Assembly (NCBI RefSeq): GCF_000373965.1
Contig: NZ_KB892867.1
Span: 178,857-242,856 of the forward strand
DNA: 64,000 nucleotides
Origin: Uliginosibacterium gangwonense DSM 18521
GTDB lineage: Bacteria; Pseudomonadota; Gammaproteobacteria; Burkholderiales; Rhodocyclaceae
Direction: 5' to 3'
Shown piece after piece: positions 9,198-17,510 of the stretch (within the stretch, counting starts at the first letter, position 1; each line of letters opens with the position of its first letter). Made by a program: the position numbers and the translations under genes. The notes beneath the pieces were generated by a model. The model was not told where the DNA came from. It saw nothing but the letters and a program-made list of their open reading frames with translations, and made no database searches.

Positions 9198-9241
9198 CGT
9201 AGTGTTCTGGCTGTCTGATGCCAGAAAAATAGGAGGGAGTA

Positions 9242-9652
9242 ATGTCAAATACCATAATCACATCGCCTCAAGACAAATTTCTCAGGTTTGCTGGGTCGTG
9301 GATATCAATATATTTGGTTTTTGTTTTATTTGAGGCTTCTGGCCTGTGGCAGCTTGGAATTATCCCTTCTGGTTACAAAGCCGTACTGGCTGGTTTATCT
9401 GGTGGTGGTGGGGTTGCCCTAACTTACTCTCTGCTGAGTTGGTATGAGCAAAAAGTGAGTTGCTTGTCCGCCTTAAGAAGGGGGGTGATCAATCGGATTG
9501 TTCGAGCCGCTTTGGTCGTCTTATGTATTGCCCTGCTAATCACTGGATTTCTTGTGCATTTAGACGCATCAAATATCAAAAGCCACTGTGCTGCGTTGGA
9601 TCGGGCCGATAAAGTTCTCTCAAGCCACACGCTGCAAGCATCTTTGACTTGA
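9242..9652 (+). CDS. Small membrane protein convergent with the retron RT
   Basis: This 136-residue protein starts behind a strong GGAGGGAG site. It has about three hydrophobic segments: residues 16-38 (SWISIYLVFVLFEASGLW), 44-66 (YKAVLAGLSGGGGVALTYSL), and 86-108 (RAALVVLCIALLITGFLVHL). No family is recognised. The start of the gene is visibly richer in A/T than its neighbours, hinting at transfer. Its stop is 6 bases from the stop of the convergent RT gene. Membrane proteins are known effectors of some retrons, but there they are usually co-directional, so a link is only a guess. Confidence 0.7.
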   Translation: MSNTIITSPQDKFLRFAGSWISIYLVFVLFEASGLWQLGIIPSGYKAVLAGLSGGGGVALTYSLLSWYEQKVSCLSALRRGVINRIVRAALVVLCIALLITGFLVHLDASNIKSHCAALDRADKVLSSHTLQASLT

Positions 9653-9658
9653 TAGGCT

Positions 9659-11041
9659 CTAGATCGCTTGCCAGCCAATCGCATCAAATAGTGTTTGCAG
9701 CTTTTCCCCACGTGCGGGGTTGATATGCTTCACGTGGGCAATTCGCCCTTGCAGGCGAGCGCGGAAATCCGGGAGGGCTTCCCGGTTTTGCCCGTGTGGC
9801 CCATGACGCATGCAATTGGTGAGCGTGGCTTTGAGGCGATCATAATCGCTGCGGGCGATATTCGGTTTTTCATTGACCAGTACCCCGGTCACCCATTGCG
9901 CTTGAGATTGACTGGTGAGCCGGGTTTTGCGCGGGTGCGGAGTGAAGCCTTCTTCCAGAATGATCGTGTCAATCATCAGGCTGATCCGCCATGCGTGTGC
10001 ACGGGTATGCGAAGGAAATGACACGATGAGATCATCTACGTAACGTGTATAGCGGACACCACTTTCCTGTGCCGCTGCCGCCAGACGCAGGTCCAGCCGC
10101 CATGCGCACAGGTTGGCCAAGGCGGCAGAGGTGGGCGCACCCTGTGGCAGATGGCGTGCCCGGTAAGACTCAGCTTGTTTGCGGCGGGTCTGCAAGGCTT
10201 TGCTCGTCAAACCTTCAGGGCGAGGCTGGGTATGAAATATGAATGACGGCGTCACATGTGTCGTCAAGGCTGTTAGGTAGCGTGTCACTTCCTCCGGGTA
10301 GCCCAGCGTGCGGAAGAGGGCATGGACGCGGGACGCGCGGATCGAAGTGAAAAAATCCTGCAAATCCATCTTGAGTATCAGCGGGCTTCCGGCATGAACC
10401 TGCGCATTGCTCAGGATGGAGCGATGCGGCACGCAGCCATGTGCTGCATCATGCACCGGAATCTTGTCGAGCAGGCCATGCAGAATCTTGCGCTGAATCG
10501 CACAGAGCAGGGGCTTGGGGCTCTCGATGAGGCGATGCCCGCCGCTGGCCTTGGCTTTCCACTGATAATGATAATGGCGTAACGCTTCGCTACCTGTCTT
10601 GCTGCTGATGCTATGTACATCGGCAAGCCATTCCAGCTCGTCCATGCTCAGTGCCAGCCATGCTGCCAGATCGCCTACCGTGGGCAAGGCTGGCAGATCA
10701 AGCCCGGCCAGAGTGCGTGGCAGAGCTGCCATTTGTGGCTGAAAACTGAAATAGCGACGAATCTTTGGTACAGGGCGGCGCTCAAACGCTCCGATGAAAG
10801 AGGGCAGCGTGGCAATGCAGGTGACGATATCTTCAAACTGCGCGGGGCGTAGTGGCAAGCCAAAGTGCTGATCCAGCCGCCGCACCATCCTCGGCAGCCA
10901 GTCATGTGCTGTGCCGAGTGCAGCCTTGCCCCGTTGCTGCAGATCGGTAATGCCACCCGCTTCATGCAGAAAAGCACGGGCCAGACCGCGCGCCACATGC
11001 AGGATGGCTGGGTCGATGGGCGGTTTGGGCAAACGGGACAT
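9659..11041 (-). CDS. Retron-type reverse transcriptase
   Basis: This 460-residue protein has a 150-residue N-terminal extension of unknown fold and a reverse transcriptase domain at about 160-440. Visible motifs: HGCVPHRSI (201-209) and the retron-specific NAxxH box (NAQVH, 212-216); KMDLQDFF with catalytic Asp 226; LPQGAPTSAALANL (298-311); YTRYVDDL with catalytic Asp 336-337; and the retron VTG box (384-386). Retron RTs usually read YADD; YVDD is a variant. The long N-terminus resembles the extended RTs of myxobacterial retrons. Upstream lies a structured non-coding region with its own candidate promoter. No maturase or endonuclease domain is present, arguing against a group II intron. Confidence 0.93.
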   Translation of the reverse strand: MSRLPKPPIDPAILHVARGLARAFLHEAGGITDLQQRGKAALGTAHDWLPRMVRRLDQHFGLPLRPAQFEDIVTCIATLPSFIGAFERRPVPKIRRYFSFQPQMAALPRTLAGLDLPALPTVGDLAAWLALSMDELEWLADVHSISSKTGSEALRHYHYQWKAKASGGHRLIESPKPLLCAIQRKILHGLLDKIPVHDAAHGCVPHRSILSNAQVHAGSPLILKMDLQDFFTSIRASRVHALFRTLGYPEEVTRYLTALTTHVTPSFIFHTQPRPEGLTSKALQTRRKQAESYRARHLPQGAPTSAALANLCAWRLDLRLAAAAQESGVRYTRYVDDLIVSFPSHTRAHAWRISLMIDTIILEEGFTPHPRKTRLTSQSQAQWVTGVLVNEKPNIARSDYDRLKATLTNCMRHGPHGQNREALPDFRARLQGRIAHVKHINPARGEKLQTLFDAIGWQAI

Positions 11042-11103
11042 ACCCGGTCATCTCGCTGGCTGATAAAGGGTGACGCACCCGCCCAACCTGTCGTGTGTGG
11101 CAT

Positions 11104-11233
11104 GCGCTTGGCTGCGCCGCAGGCGCAGAGGGGCTCATGCACGGAAATGCCAGCTCAAGTATCGCCCCGGGGTAACCCCGGAGGAGCCAATGTCTGCAAG
11201 GCAGGCATCAGCCTGTGCTTGGGCAAGCGCGTC
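11104..11233 (-). ncRNA. Candidate retron msr-msd RNA
   Basis: On the minus strand, GCGCTTG (11224-11230) can pair with CAAGCGC (11104-11110), fitting retron a1/a2 ends. Between them are a hairpin pairing CAGGC with GCCTG right after an AAGC (branch G candidate at 11218), a 6-bp hairpin CCGGGG-TTA-CCCCGG (11167-11181), GGCTC/GAGCC long-range pairing (11184-11188 with 11132-11136), a short GCAT/GTGC hairpin (11139-11150), and a 7-bp hairpin CTGCGCC-TGC-GGCGCAG (11112-11128). No coding frame fits. It ends 62 bases before the RT start, the usual retron order. Boundaries and the branch point are inferred by eye. Confidence 0.7.
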
Positions 11234-11240
11234 GGGGTGA

Positions 11241-11270
11241 AGCCTACGATGGAAGCATGAAAGGGGTCAA
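11241..11270 (-). promoter_or_regulatory. Candidate promoter of the retron RNA
   Basis: On the minus strand, TTGACC (11265-11270) is a five-of-six -35 element. After 18 bases comes TAGGCT (11241-11246), a weak -10. A start near 11233 would put the first transcribed bases right at the a1 repeat, as expected for a retron. Confidence 0.5.
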
Positions 11271-11291
11271 GTGCAGTCGCGCCGCCACCCA

Positions 11292-11873
11292 TCAGTCCTG
11301 TCTGGTGACTTCGAGTTTGCGCAAGTCGAAGCCCTTTTGCTCAAGCCTGGTCAGCAGGTTTTTGTAAGCGTCTGAGGGGACGACAGGTGTGCGGGCAAGA
11401 ATCCACAGGTATTCCCTTTTCGGCTCACTCACTGCAGCCAACTGGTACTGCTCATCCAGATCAATCACCCAGTAGTCGCCCCAGACCCAGGGCAGGAAAG
11501 CCAGCCATTGAGGGGCGAAACGGACTTCCAGCCTGGGTGAGTTGGCAGCACCGATCTGCCTTGCTGCGCCAATGGCCTCGATTGTCTCCCCGCTCTCCAC
11601 CCTGCAACGGTTGATGACCTGTACCATGCCGTTGCTCTTGAGGCTGTATTCCGCCTTGGTGGCGCCCACACATTTTTTCTGGAATCGGTTGGGGTACTTG
11701 GCAATTTCGTACCATGTACCCATGTAGCGTGGCACATCCAGCGCTGCAATCGTGTTTAAGGTACCTGCAGCAGATGGCTCACTTTCTGTCGCAGCGTTCA
11801 CCGTAGGCGATAGCGTACATAGACAGAACATAGCGGCAAAAATCTTTGTTTTCAGTGACAGTTTTTTGAGCAT
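11292..11873 (-). CDS. blc: Bacterial lipocalin (Blc family)
   Basis: This 193-residue exported protein has an N-terminal signal segment (IFAAMFCLCTLSPTVNA), then the lipocalin signature YMGTWYEIAKYPNRFQ, CVGATKAEYSL, and the C-terminal YWVIDLDEQYQLAAVSEP...EYLWILAR motifs that close the barrel. Family members bind lipids or lysophospholipids in the envelope under stress. No clear LxxC lipobox is seen, so it may be soluble in the periplasm rather than a lipoprotein. It lies just upstream of the retron RNA on the same strand. Confidence 0.9.
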   Translation of the reverse strand: MLKKLSLKTKIFAAMFCLCTLSPTVNAATESEPSAAGTLNTIAALDVPRYMGTWYEIAKYPNRFQKKCVGATKAEYSLKSNGMVQVINRCRVESGETIEAIGAARQIGAANSPRLEVRFAPQWLAFLPWVWGDYWVIDLDEQYQLAAVSEPKREYLWILARTPVVPSDAYKNLLTRLEQKGFDLRKLEVTRQD

Positions 11874-11909
11874 GTGCAGTATGAATTCGCTTGGATTTGA
11901 TTCAGGGCG

Positions 11910-12314
11910 TCAGCCAACGGTGCCAAGATTGAAGATGGGTTGGTACATCGCGAAAAAACTGACCGTAATTGTGATGACCACCGTTACGAATAGTGCTGCA
12001 AGTCCCCAGGTTATATTGTTTTGAGTGCGTCGGGTATAGAGCGGACTGCGTGTAACGAAGATTGCAATGTACAGGGCGATTGCCGGGAAAATCCACCATA
12101 GCAGGCGCCCTTTCAGGAAGATCAGGGTAAGCGCCGGAAGTTCAGCACCAAAGGATGCAAACACTGACTCGAACTGCGCGGTCAGGGTGTTTGCCAAAGA
12201 TGCAATTGAAAATGACACGGCCAGCATTATCCAGGTTGCAATCAGCAGCAACTTGTTTCTGGCTACAAGTTCTGGATTTCCTGGCTGGGAGGGGGGAGTT
12301 TGCTTTTCATTCAT
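11910..12314 (-). CDS. Three-helix membrane protein with GspF-like sequence pattern
   Basis: From the ATG at 12314 the product is 134 residues with a Pro/Gln-rich N-terminus and three membrane helices: about 20-40 (LLLIATWIMLAVSFSIASLA), 66-90 (LLWWIFPAIALYIAIFVTR) and 104-124 (GLAALFVTVVITITVSFFAM). Two stretches, FASFGAELPALTLIFL and FFAMYQPIFNLG, recall the FG.ELP..T and the final PIF.LG of type II secretion platform protein GspF, but the protein is far too short for that family. The function is unknown. A frame extension to 12398 lacks support. Confidence 0.6.
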   Translation of the reverse strand: MNEKQTPPSQPGNPELVARNKLLLIATWIMLAVSFSIASLANTLTAQFESVFASFGAELPALTLIFLKGRLLWWIFPAIALYIAIFVTRSPLYTRRTQNNITWGLAALFVTVVITITVSFFAMYQPIFNLGTVG

Positions 12315-12363
12315 TGTGGTCACGAGATCTAGAGGGGGCTCAAAGCCTTGCCGTGCAAGGATA

Positions 12364-12576
12364 CTATGATGCCGCAAGATGGCGGTGGTTTTCCACATGC
12401 CATTCAGGATTCTGTGCCTTGGCGAACTCGGTCAGTGCGGCCAGGTATTGCGCTAGGAGGGCGTGGTTGCCACTGGGGAAGTGGATGCAGAAACGCCCAG
12501 CTTCGATGTGCTCGATCTGGTAGCACTGCTGGTCGATCTCGATATAGCCACCACGGCCTTAGTGGACGACTTTCAT
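12364..12576 (-). pseudogene. Small ORF interrupted by an in-frame stop
   Basis: From the ATG at 12576 the frame reads MKVVH, then TAA (12559-12561), then 64 codons of protein-like sequence to the TAG at 12364, including GGYIEIDQQCYQIEHIEAG and FPSGNHALLAQYLAALTEFA. No alternative Met follows the stop. The composition of the downstream part (Glu/Ile/His/Gln-rich, no rare codons) looks like a real small protein. Either it is a recent pseudogene, or translation starts at a non-standard codon after the stop. No family is recognised. Confidence 0.5.
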
Positions 12577-12701
12577 GGCATGCTCCTGTACTCGCACAGG
12601 CACAGATGCCCATGCGCTGCACACAATCATGCCACAAGCGTGCATGTGTTGTGTTGCAGTCGTGAGTACAGGATTGCCTGTGTCAAGCAGCCTGTGTGGC
12701 T

Positions 12702-12896
12702 TCACACCCGGATGTCAATGCGCCCCGGAGGGGTGGTGGGCTCAGCGGGGGTAGCGACCACTGCTGCTGCGGGAGCTTTTGTGTCGGCCACTGGGCCGGC
12801 GGCGGGGGCTGAGGCAGGCGCCGTTTTCTTGGGGGCGCTGGCCGCTTGGGTCTGGTTCATCTGGCTTTGATAGTGTGCTGCAGGGCCGACTCTCAT
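12702..12896 (-). CDS. Small Ala/Pro-rich protein
   Basis: A strong GGGAGGA site lies 7 bases before the ATG at 12896, giving 64 residues. After a short N-terminus (MRVGPAAHYQSQMNQTQ) the sequence is almost entirely Ala, Pro, Thr and Val, probably disordered, ending in RIDIRV. There is no signal peptide or membrane helix. The function is unknown. The ribosome site rather than homology supports it. Confidence 0.45.
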   Translation of the reverse strand: MRVGPAAHYQSQMNQTQAASAPKKTAPASAPAAGPVADTKAPAAAVVATPAEPTTPPGRIDIRV

Positions 12897-13183
12897 GGCA
12901 TATTCCTCCCGTGTTTGGAGAAGTCTTGAATCCCGGTGTGCGCAATTTGGCATACCGACTTGCCGGTTGAGTACGCAACATCTGTGCCTGCTGCGTTTTT
13001 ATGTTTGTCAGCGGGGAGTGGTGAATGTGTGGCGGGGGCGAAGGCGGCAATACATCTACATTTTTGCCGGAGAGCGGTAGATTTTGCCGGGCTTCTTGCT
13101 GTTTGAGGTGTGCGAGGAACAGATTGCCCGGTTGCGGCCCTGCAGTACCCGTAGATACCGCGCGAGCCGCGTGCGGGAGAATG

Positions 13184-13651
13184 CTATTTCAGAGTAACTT
13201 CGCGGGCTGATTTTTCGATTTGTTCGGATACTTCCTGCAAGGTCTTTTTCTTGGTGAACACTTCGTTGCGCCAGCGTTTGACGTCAGCGCCAGAGAGTTG
13301 GATATAGGATTTGCTTTTGGCCAGTGTGACATCCATGACTCTGACTTCGGCGATTTTCACCTTTTTCATTTCAGGCAGCTCCGCCATGGCCCATCCCGCG
13401 CCTGCCATGGCGTTGACGAGCAGGGCGCGGCGGTTATGTGGATCGCTCAGCAGCGGCTGTTTGGCCATGATGATCAGGACATAGGCACCTGGTGTGCTGC
13501 TTTTGGCGGGCAGGCAGTTGGTGACTGGGGCGCCAAGCATTGCATTGATGGATTGATCGATTTGCGCGCAAACCTTTTCCAATGGCGGGTCGTTTGCCAT
13601 GGCTGCAAACGGAACGCCCAGGGCAAAGAACCCGGATAACCACTTTTTCAT
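13184..13651 (-). CDS. Secreted protein of unknown function
   Basis: From the ATG at 13651 (after an AAGGAGGAG site) the product is 155 residues. It begins with a signal peptide (MKKWLSGFFALGVPFAAMA, cut near Asn-Asp), and the mature part contains two Cys (KVCAQIDQ and VTNCLPAKS) that could form a disulphide. The C-terminal half is charged and helical (KKKTLQEVSEQIEKSAREVTL). No domain is recognised. The start ten codons upstream (13678) would place charged residues ahead of the signal peptide. Confidence 0.65.
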   Translation of the reverse strand: MKKWLSGFFALGVPFAAMANDPPLEKVCAQIDQSINAMLGAPVTNCLPAKSSTPGAYVLIIMAKQPLLSDPHNRRALLVNAMAGAGWAMAELPEMKKVKIAEVRVMDVTLAKSKSYIQLSGADVKRWRNEVFTKKKTLQEVSEQIEKSAREVTLK

Positions 13652-13916
13652 TGATCTCCTCCTTTTTAAGCCGTACATGGTCGTGCGGTGTTTGTTTATG
13701 TGAGTATCATGAATAGATACTTGCTTTTCTGCAAGGCAATGATCTATTTTTTTGCGCGGTTTGTGATGCGTGTCACAGGTGGAGATATTGGGTGGAAAAG
13801 TACCCAGAAATCAGTGCGTTGTTGTGCGGCACATGGCGTCAGATTGATGTACACGTGCCGAGTGATTTGGGCGTCCCGGATTATGCTTTTGTCGTGTATA
13901 AAGGGGAGGGACGGGG

Positions 13917-15737
13917 CTATAAGCGACGTTGGTGTTTCTGGATGACTTCCAGAAAGGCCATGCCATAGGCGTCCAATTTGCGATCACCTACGCCGGAGAG
14001 TTCGTACATGGCCTCCAGGCTCATGGGGCGATGGTCGAGCATCTGTTTGAGGGTGGCATCGCCAAAGATCATATAGGCGGGCACATTCTGTTCTTCGGCC
14101 AGATCGCGGCGACATTGGCGGAGTGCAGCCCACAGGGTTCGAGCCTCGTCGGAAGCGAATTCGATTTCACGGCGCACACTGGCCGCAGCACGCGGGGCGG
14201 CTTCGCGGACTTGGCGGGCGGTGAAATTCTGTTCACCGCGCAGCAGGGGGCGGCAGGCTTCGAGCAGGATCAGCCCACCGAATTCGTTGATGCCGAGCAT
14301 GCCTTGGGCGACGAGCTGGCGCAGTAATGAACTCCACTGGGCATCGGATATCCCTTTACCGATGCCGAATGGGGAGAGCTGGTTGTGCCCACGTTCGATG
14401 ATTTTGGCGGTGGCACGCCCGATCAGGATGTCGATGATGTGCGCGGCGCCATAGCGTTGGCCGCTGCGGTAAATGGCCGAGAGTGCCTGTTGCGCAGGTA
14501 CGGTGGCATCAAAGGTCTGCGGTGGGGCGAGGCAGATGTCACAGTTGCCGCAGGGCTCGCTTTCTTCCCCGAAGTAGCGCAGCAGGATTTGGCGGCGGCA
14601 GGTGGCTGCTTCGCTGTAGCCGAGCAGCGCATCAAGCTTGCGTCGCTCCACCCGTTTGACTTCTTCGGGTGCCTGGGATTGTTCAATCATCTCGCGTTGC
14701 AGCACGAGGTCTTGCAGGCCGTAGGCCATCCAGGCGTTGGAGGGCAGGCTGTCCCGCCCGGCTCGCCCGGTTTCTTGATAGTAGGCTTCCAGGCTCTTGG
14801 GGAGATCAAGGTGGGCGACGAAGCGTACATCCGGCTTGTCGATACCCATGCCAAACGCTACGGTGGCGACCATCACGACACCATCGCCCCGCACAAAGCG
14901 GGTTTGATGCTCAGCGCGGGTTTCGGCCTCCAGCCCGGCATGGTAGGGCAGGGCCTGAATGCCTTCGCTGCGCAGCCAGTTGGCGGTTTCTTCGACTTTT
15001 TTGCGCGATAGGCAATATATGATGCCCGCATCGCCATCGTGATGGGTGCGGATGAAGCGCAGCAACTGCTTGCGCGGATTATCCTTTTCCACCACGGTGT
15101 AACGGATGTTGGGGCGGTCGAAGCTGGAGACGAAGACGCGTGCTTCGTGCAGTGCCAGCCGTTCGACAATCTCCTGCCGGGTGGCGATGTCTGCCGTGGC
15201 TGTCAGCGCGATGCGTGGCACCTGTGGAAAGCGCTCATGCAGCACAGAGAGCTGGATGTATTCGGGTCGGAAGTCGTGCCCCCATTGTGAGACGCAGTGT
15301 GCCTCGTCGATGGCAAACAACGCGATGCGGCTCTGATCCAGTAGATTCTGGCAGCGGGCGGAGAGCAGGCGTTCTGGCGCAACGTAGAGCAGATCGAGTT
15401 CGTCCCCCACCAATTGGCGCTCAATGGCAGATGCCTCTTCTGCACTCAGGGTGGAATTGAGGTAAGCTGCGCGCAAACCTGCTTGGCGCAGCGCCTGTAC
15501 CTGGTCCTGCATCAGTGCGATAAGAGGGGAGACGACGATGCCGCAGCCTTCACGCAAGAGGGCCGGAATCTGGAAGCACAAGGATTTGCCGCCGCCCGTG
15601 GGCATCAACACTAGGGCGTCACCCCCCGTGCGCACTTGCTCGACCACGGCAGCCTGCTGGCCACGGAAAGCGGTATAGCCAAAAGTATGGCGCAGCACAC
15701 GGAGCGCAGGATCAGGAGTAACTTCAGGGGCATTCAT
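13917..15737 (-). CDS. recQ: ATP-dependent DNA helicase RecQ
   Basis: This 606-residue SF2 helicase has [12 protein letters not shown] (Q motif), [12 protein letters not shown] (Walker A), [20 protein letters not shown] (DEAH and aromatic-rich loop), [14 protein letters not shown] (motif VI), a zinc-binding Cys cluster ([23 protein letters not shown]), a winged-helix RQC domain, and a C-terminal HRDC domain ([15 protein letters not shown]). RecQ unwinds recombination intermediates with RecJ/RecF functions. The length matches the E. coli protein. Confidence 0.96.
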   Translation of the reverse strand: MNAPEVTPDPALRVLRHTFGYTAFRGQQAAVVEQVRTGGDALVLMPTGGGKSLCFQIPALLREGCGIVVSPLIALMQDQVQALRQAGLRAAYLNSTLSAEEASAIERQLVGDELDLLYVAPERLLSARCQNLLDQSRIALFAIDEAHCVSQWGHDFRPEYIQLSVLHERFPQVPRIALTATADIATRQEIVERLALHEARVFVSSFDRPNIRYTVVEKDNPRKQLLRFIRTHHDGDAGIIYCLSRKKVEETANWLRSEGIQALPYHAGLEAETRAEHQTRFVRGDGVVMVATVAFGMGIDKPDVRFVAHLDLPKSLEAYYQETGRAGRDSLPSNAWMAYGLQDLVLQREMIEQSQAPEEVKRVERRKLDALLGYSEAATCRRQILLRYFGEESEPCGNCDICLAPPQTFDATVPAQQALSAIYRSGQRYGAAHIIDILIGRATAKIIERGHNQLSPFGIGKGISDAQWSSLLRQLVAQGMLGINEFGGLILLEACRPLLRGEQNFTARQVREAAPRAAASVRREIEFASDEARTLWAALRQCRRDLAEEQNVPAYMIFGDATLKQMLDHRPMSLEAMYELSGVGDRKLDAYGMAFLEVIQKHQRRL

Positions 15738-15875
15738 GGAGGGCGTATTGTGCCAGACTGAGCGGAGTTCTGGCGTGCGTATCGGTGCTGTTATCGAAGT
15801 ATTTATCTCTCGCCTGTCTGTGCGTTAAGGGTGTGATAGGGGTGGCAAATGGTTTGCCTGGGGCGTCGTCGGTTG

Positions 15876-16772
15876 ATGAGTTGGGCTGTGCATGCAGCGG
15901 TGGTGTGCTCATTGATGTGGGCTGCGCTCGCTTGGGCAGAGGACGTGGTCTTGCGCCCGCGCTCGCCCAGGGGCGTGCATGTGGCGGAGGAGTATTCCGA
16001 TGCGGTGATCCGCGAAGCGCTTGAGCACACCAAGAAGCAATATGGCAACTACCGCATGGAATGGGTGGATCTGGAGGTGGGGCGCCAGCGCCTGCTGCTG
16101 GAGTTGGAATCGGGCACCTTGATCAATACCACGGTGGTGGTGACCCAGCCCAAGTGGGAGGAGCGCGTGTTGCCGATCCGTATCCCCGTGGATATGGGCT
16201 TGGCAAATTACCGGATTTCATTGATTTCTGCTTCACAACAAGCGGTTTTTTCGAATCTCCACAGCTTCGAAGATCTCAAGGCTTTGCGTGTGGGGGCTGG
16301 GAACGCCTGGGTATCCCGCCGGGTGATGGAGGCCGATGGCTTCAATGTGATTGCGGCGGAAAGTGCTGAGCCTTTGCTGAAAATGCTCATGAATGATCGC
16401 ATTGACTACTTTCCTCGTGGACTCGGTGAGGTGTTTTCTGAATTCGAGGCGAGAAAGGGAGACTTCCCCGATTTGCGCATTGAGCGTGAGATCGTGATCG
16501 ACACCCCCTTGCCGGGCTACATCTTCGTGTCGCCTACTGCGCAACGTTTACACAAGCGACTCACCGACGGTCTGGAGCAGATGGTTAAGGACGGTTCTCT
16601 GCGCCGTTTGGTGTTCAGTTACCATCACGAGATGATCACAAAGGCAAATTTTTGTAGCCGACGTGTCTTCAAAGTCAGCAACCCACTGCTGCCCAGTCAG
16701 ACCCCTCTGACGCGCAAAGAGCTGTGGTTCGACCCCTATGACCCCAAGACGGGGATCTGCAAAAAACGCTGA
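15876..16772 (+). CDS. Periplasmic solute-binding protein, family 3-like
   Basis: From the ATG at 15876 the product is 298 residues, with a signal peptide (VHAAVVCSLMWAALAWAED). The mature part has the bilobal binding-protein pattern: TVVVTQPKWEERVLPIRIPVDMGLANYRISLIS, FEDLKALRVGAGNAWVSRRVMEADGF, LLKMLMNDRIDYFPRGLGEV, and a C-terminal helix LTDGLEQMVKDGSLRRL. No permease or ATPase gene is nearby, so it may be an orphan or a signalling sensor. An in-frame ATG at 15849 adds nine residues. Confidence 0.75.
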   Translation: MSWAVHAAVVCSLMWAALAWAEDVVLRPRSPRGVHVAEEYSDAVIREALEHTKKQYGNYRMEWVDLEVGRQRLLLELESGTLINTTVVVTQPKWEERVLPIRIPVDMGLANYRISLISASQQAVFSNLHSFEDLKALRVGAGNAWVSRRVMEADGFNVIAAESAEPLLKMLMNDRIDYFPRGLGEVFSEFEARKGDFPDLRIEREIVIDTPLPGYIFVSPTAQRLHKRLTDGLEQMVKDGSLRRLVFSYHHEMITKANFCSRRVFKVSNPLLPSQTPLTRKELWFDPYDPKTGICKKR

Positions 16773-16983
16773 GTGTGGCGGGTCGCCAAGGCTGCCAGCG
16801 TCTTTCCTCTTGCTCCTGAGTTTCCTCACAACCTGAACTGTTGGCAGGTGAGCTTGCTGTGTGCAATCGGGTTGCGGCAAAACCCTTCGCCCTGCGGCAA
16901 GCCTTGCCGCCCTGCTGCCGGATTAGCGGGGGTTTTGCCGCTTTATTGTGGCGCTGAGCCTGCATGGCAGCACGGTACGATGC

Positions 16984-16999
16984 TGGCACGGAAGCTGCA
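16984..16999 (+). promoter_or_regulatory. Sigma-54 promoter of the flgB operon
   Basis: TGGCACG, four bases, then CTGCA matches the known sigma-54 consensus TGGCACG-N4-TTGCA with one mismatch, and the invariant GG and GC dinucleotides are present. It is about 50 bases before the flgB ATG. This implies FleQ/FlrC-type activators for hook-basal-body genes. Confidence 0.8.
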
Positions 17000-17048
17000 A
17001 AGATATCGCCAACCACCCTGCAATAAAACTCCGCAAGGGGAGACGACG

Positions 17049-17486
17049 ATGTTTGAAGAACTCTTGAATGGAGTGGAAGAAATGAACGCTCAACTGGACA
17101 ATGCCTTGCGCTTTCACCAAGCCGCGCTGAACCTGCGCGCCCAGCGCCAAGAACTGCTTGCGGCGAACATCGCCAATGCCGATACCCCCAACTACAAGGC
17201 GCGGGACATCGATTTTGGTTCTTCGCTCAAAGGGGCGCTGCAAGGGCGGGTGAGCAAGCCGATTGCGCTGGCAACTTCGTCTGACCGTCACATTGGCGCG
17301 ACCGGGCTTTCCACCCAACCCGCAGTGCAGTACCGCAGCGAAGAACAGGCCAACGTGGATGGCAACACGGTCAATATGGATACCGAGCGTGCGGCTTTCA
17401 CCGAGAACTCAATGCAGTACGAAGCCAGCCTGACCTTTATCAACGGTTTGTTGCGCACCATGCAGCAAGCGGTGGCGGCCCAGTAG
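17049..17486 (+). CDS. flgB: Flagellar basal-body rod protein FlgB
   Basis: This 145-residue proximal rod protein has the family core ALNLRAQRQELLAANIANADTPNYKARDIDF near the N-terminus and a C-terminal ERAAFTENSMQYEASLTFI coiled segment. A ribosome site (AAGGGGAG) precedes the ATG at 17049; an internal ATG at 17082 is the other possibility. It heads flgBCDEFGHIJ. Confidence 0.94.
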   Translation: MFEELLNGVEEMNAQLDNALRFHQAALNLRAQRQELLAANIANADTPNYKARDIDFGSSLKGALQGRVSKPIALATSSDRHIGATGLSTQPAVQYRSEEQANVDGNTVNMDTERAAFTENSMQYEASLTFINGLLRTMQQAVAAQ

Positions 17487-17510
17487 TCCGGGTGACGAGA
17501 GGAGGATGAG

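Noticed and set aside
11042..11103. Perfect hairpin GGGTG-CGT-CACCC before the RT as the retron a2 or msd
   Set aside because: It has no partner in the 5' part of the RNA; it is more likely in the RT mRNA leader.
13688..13945. 85-codon plus-strand ORF between two minus-strand genes
   Set aside because: No ribosome site, overlaps the recQ 3' end, and has unlikely composition (many Cys, Met, Trp).
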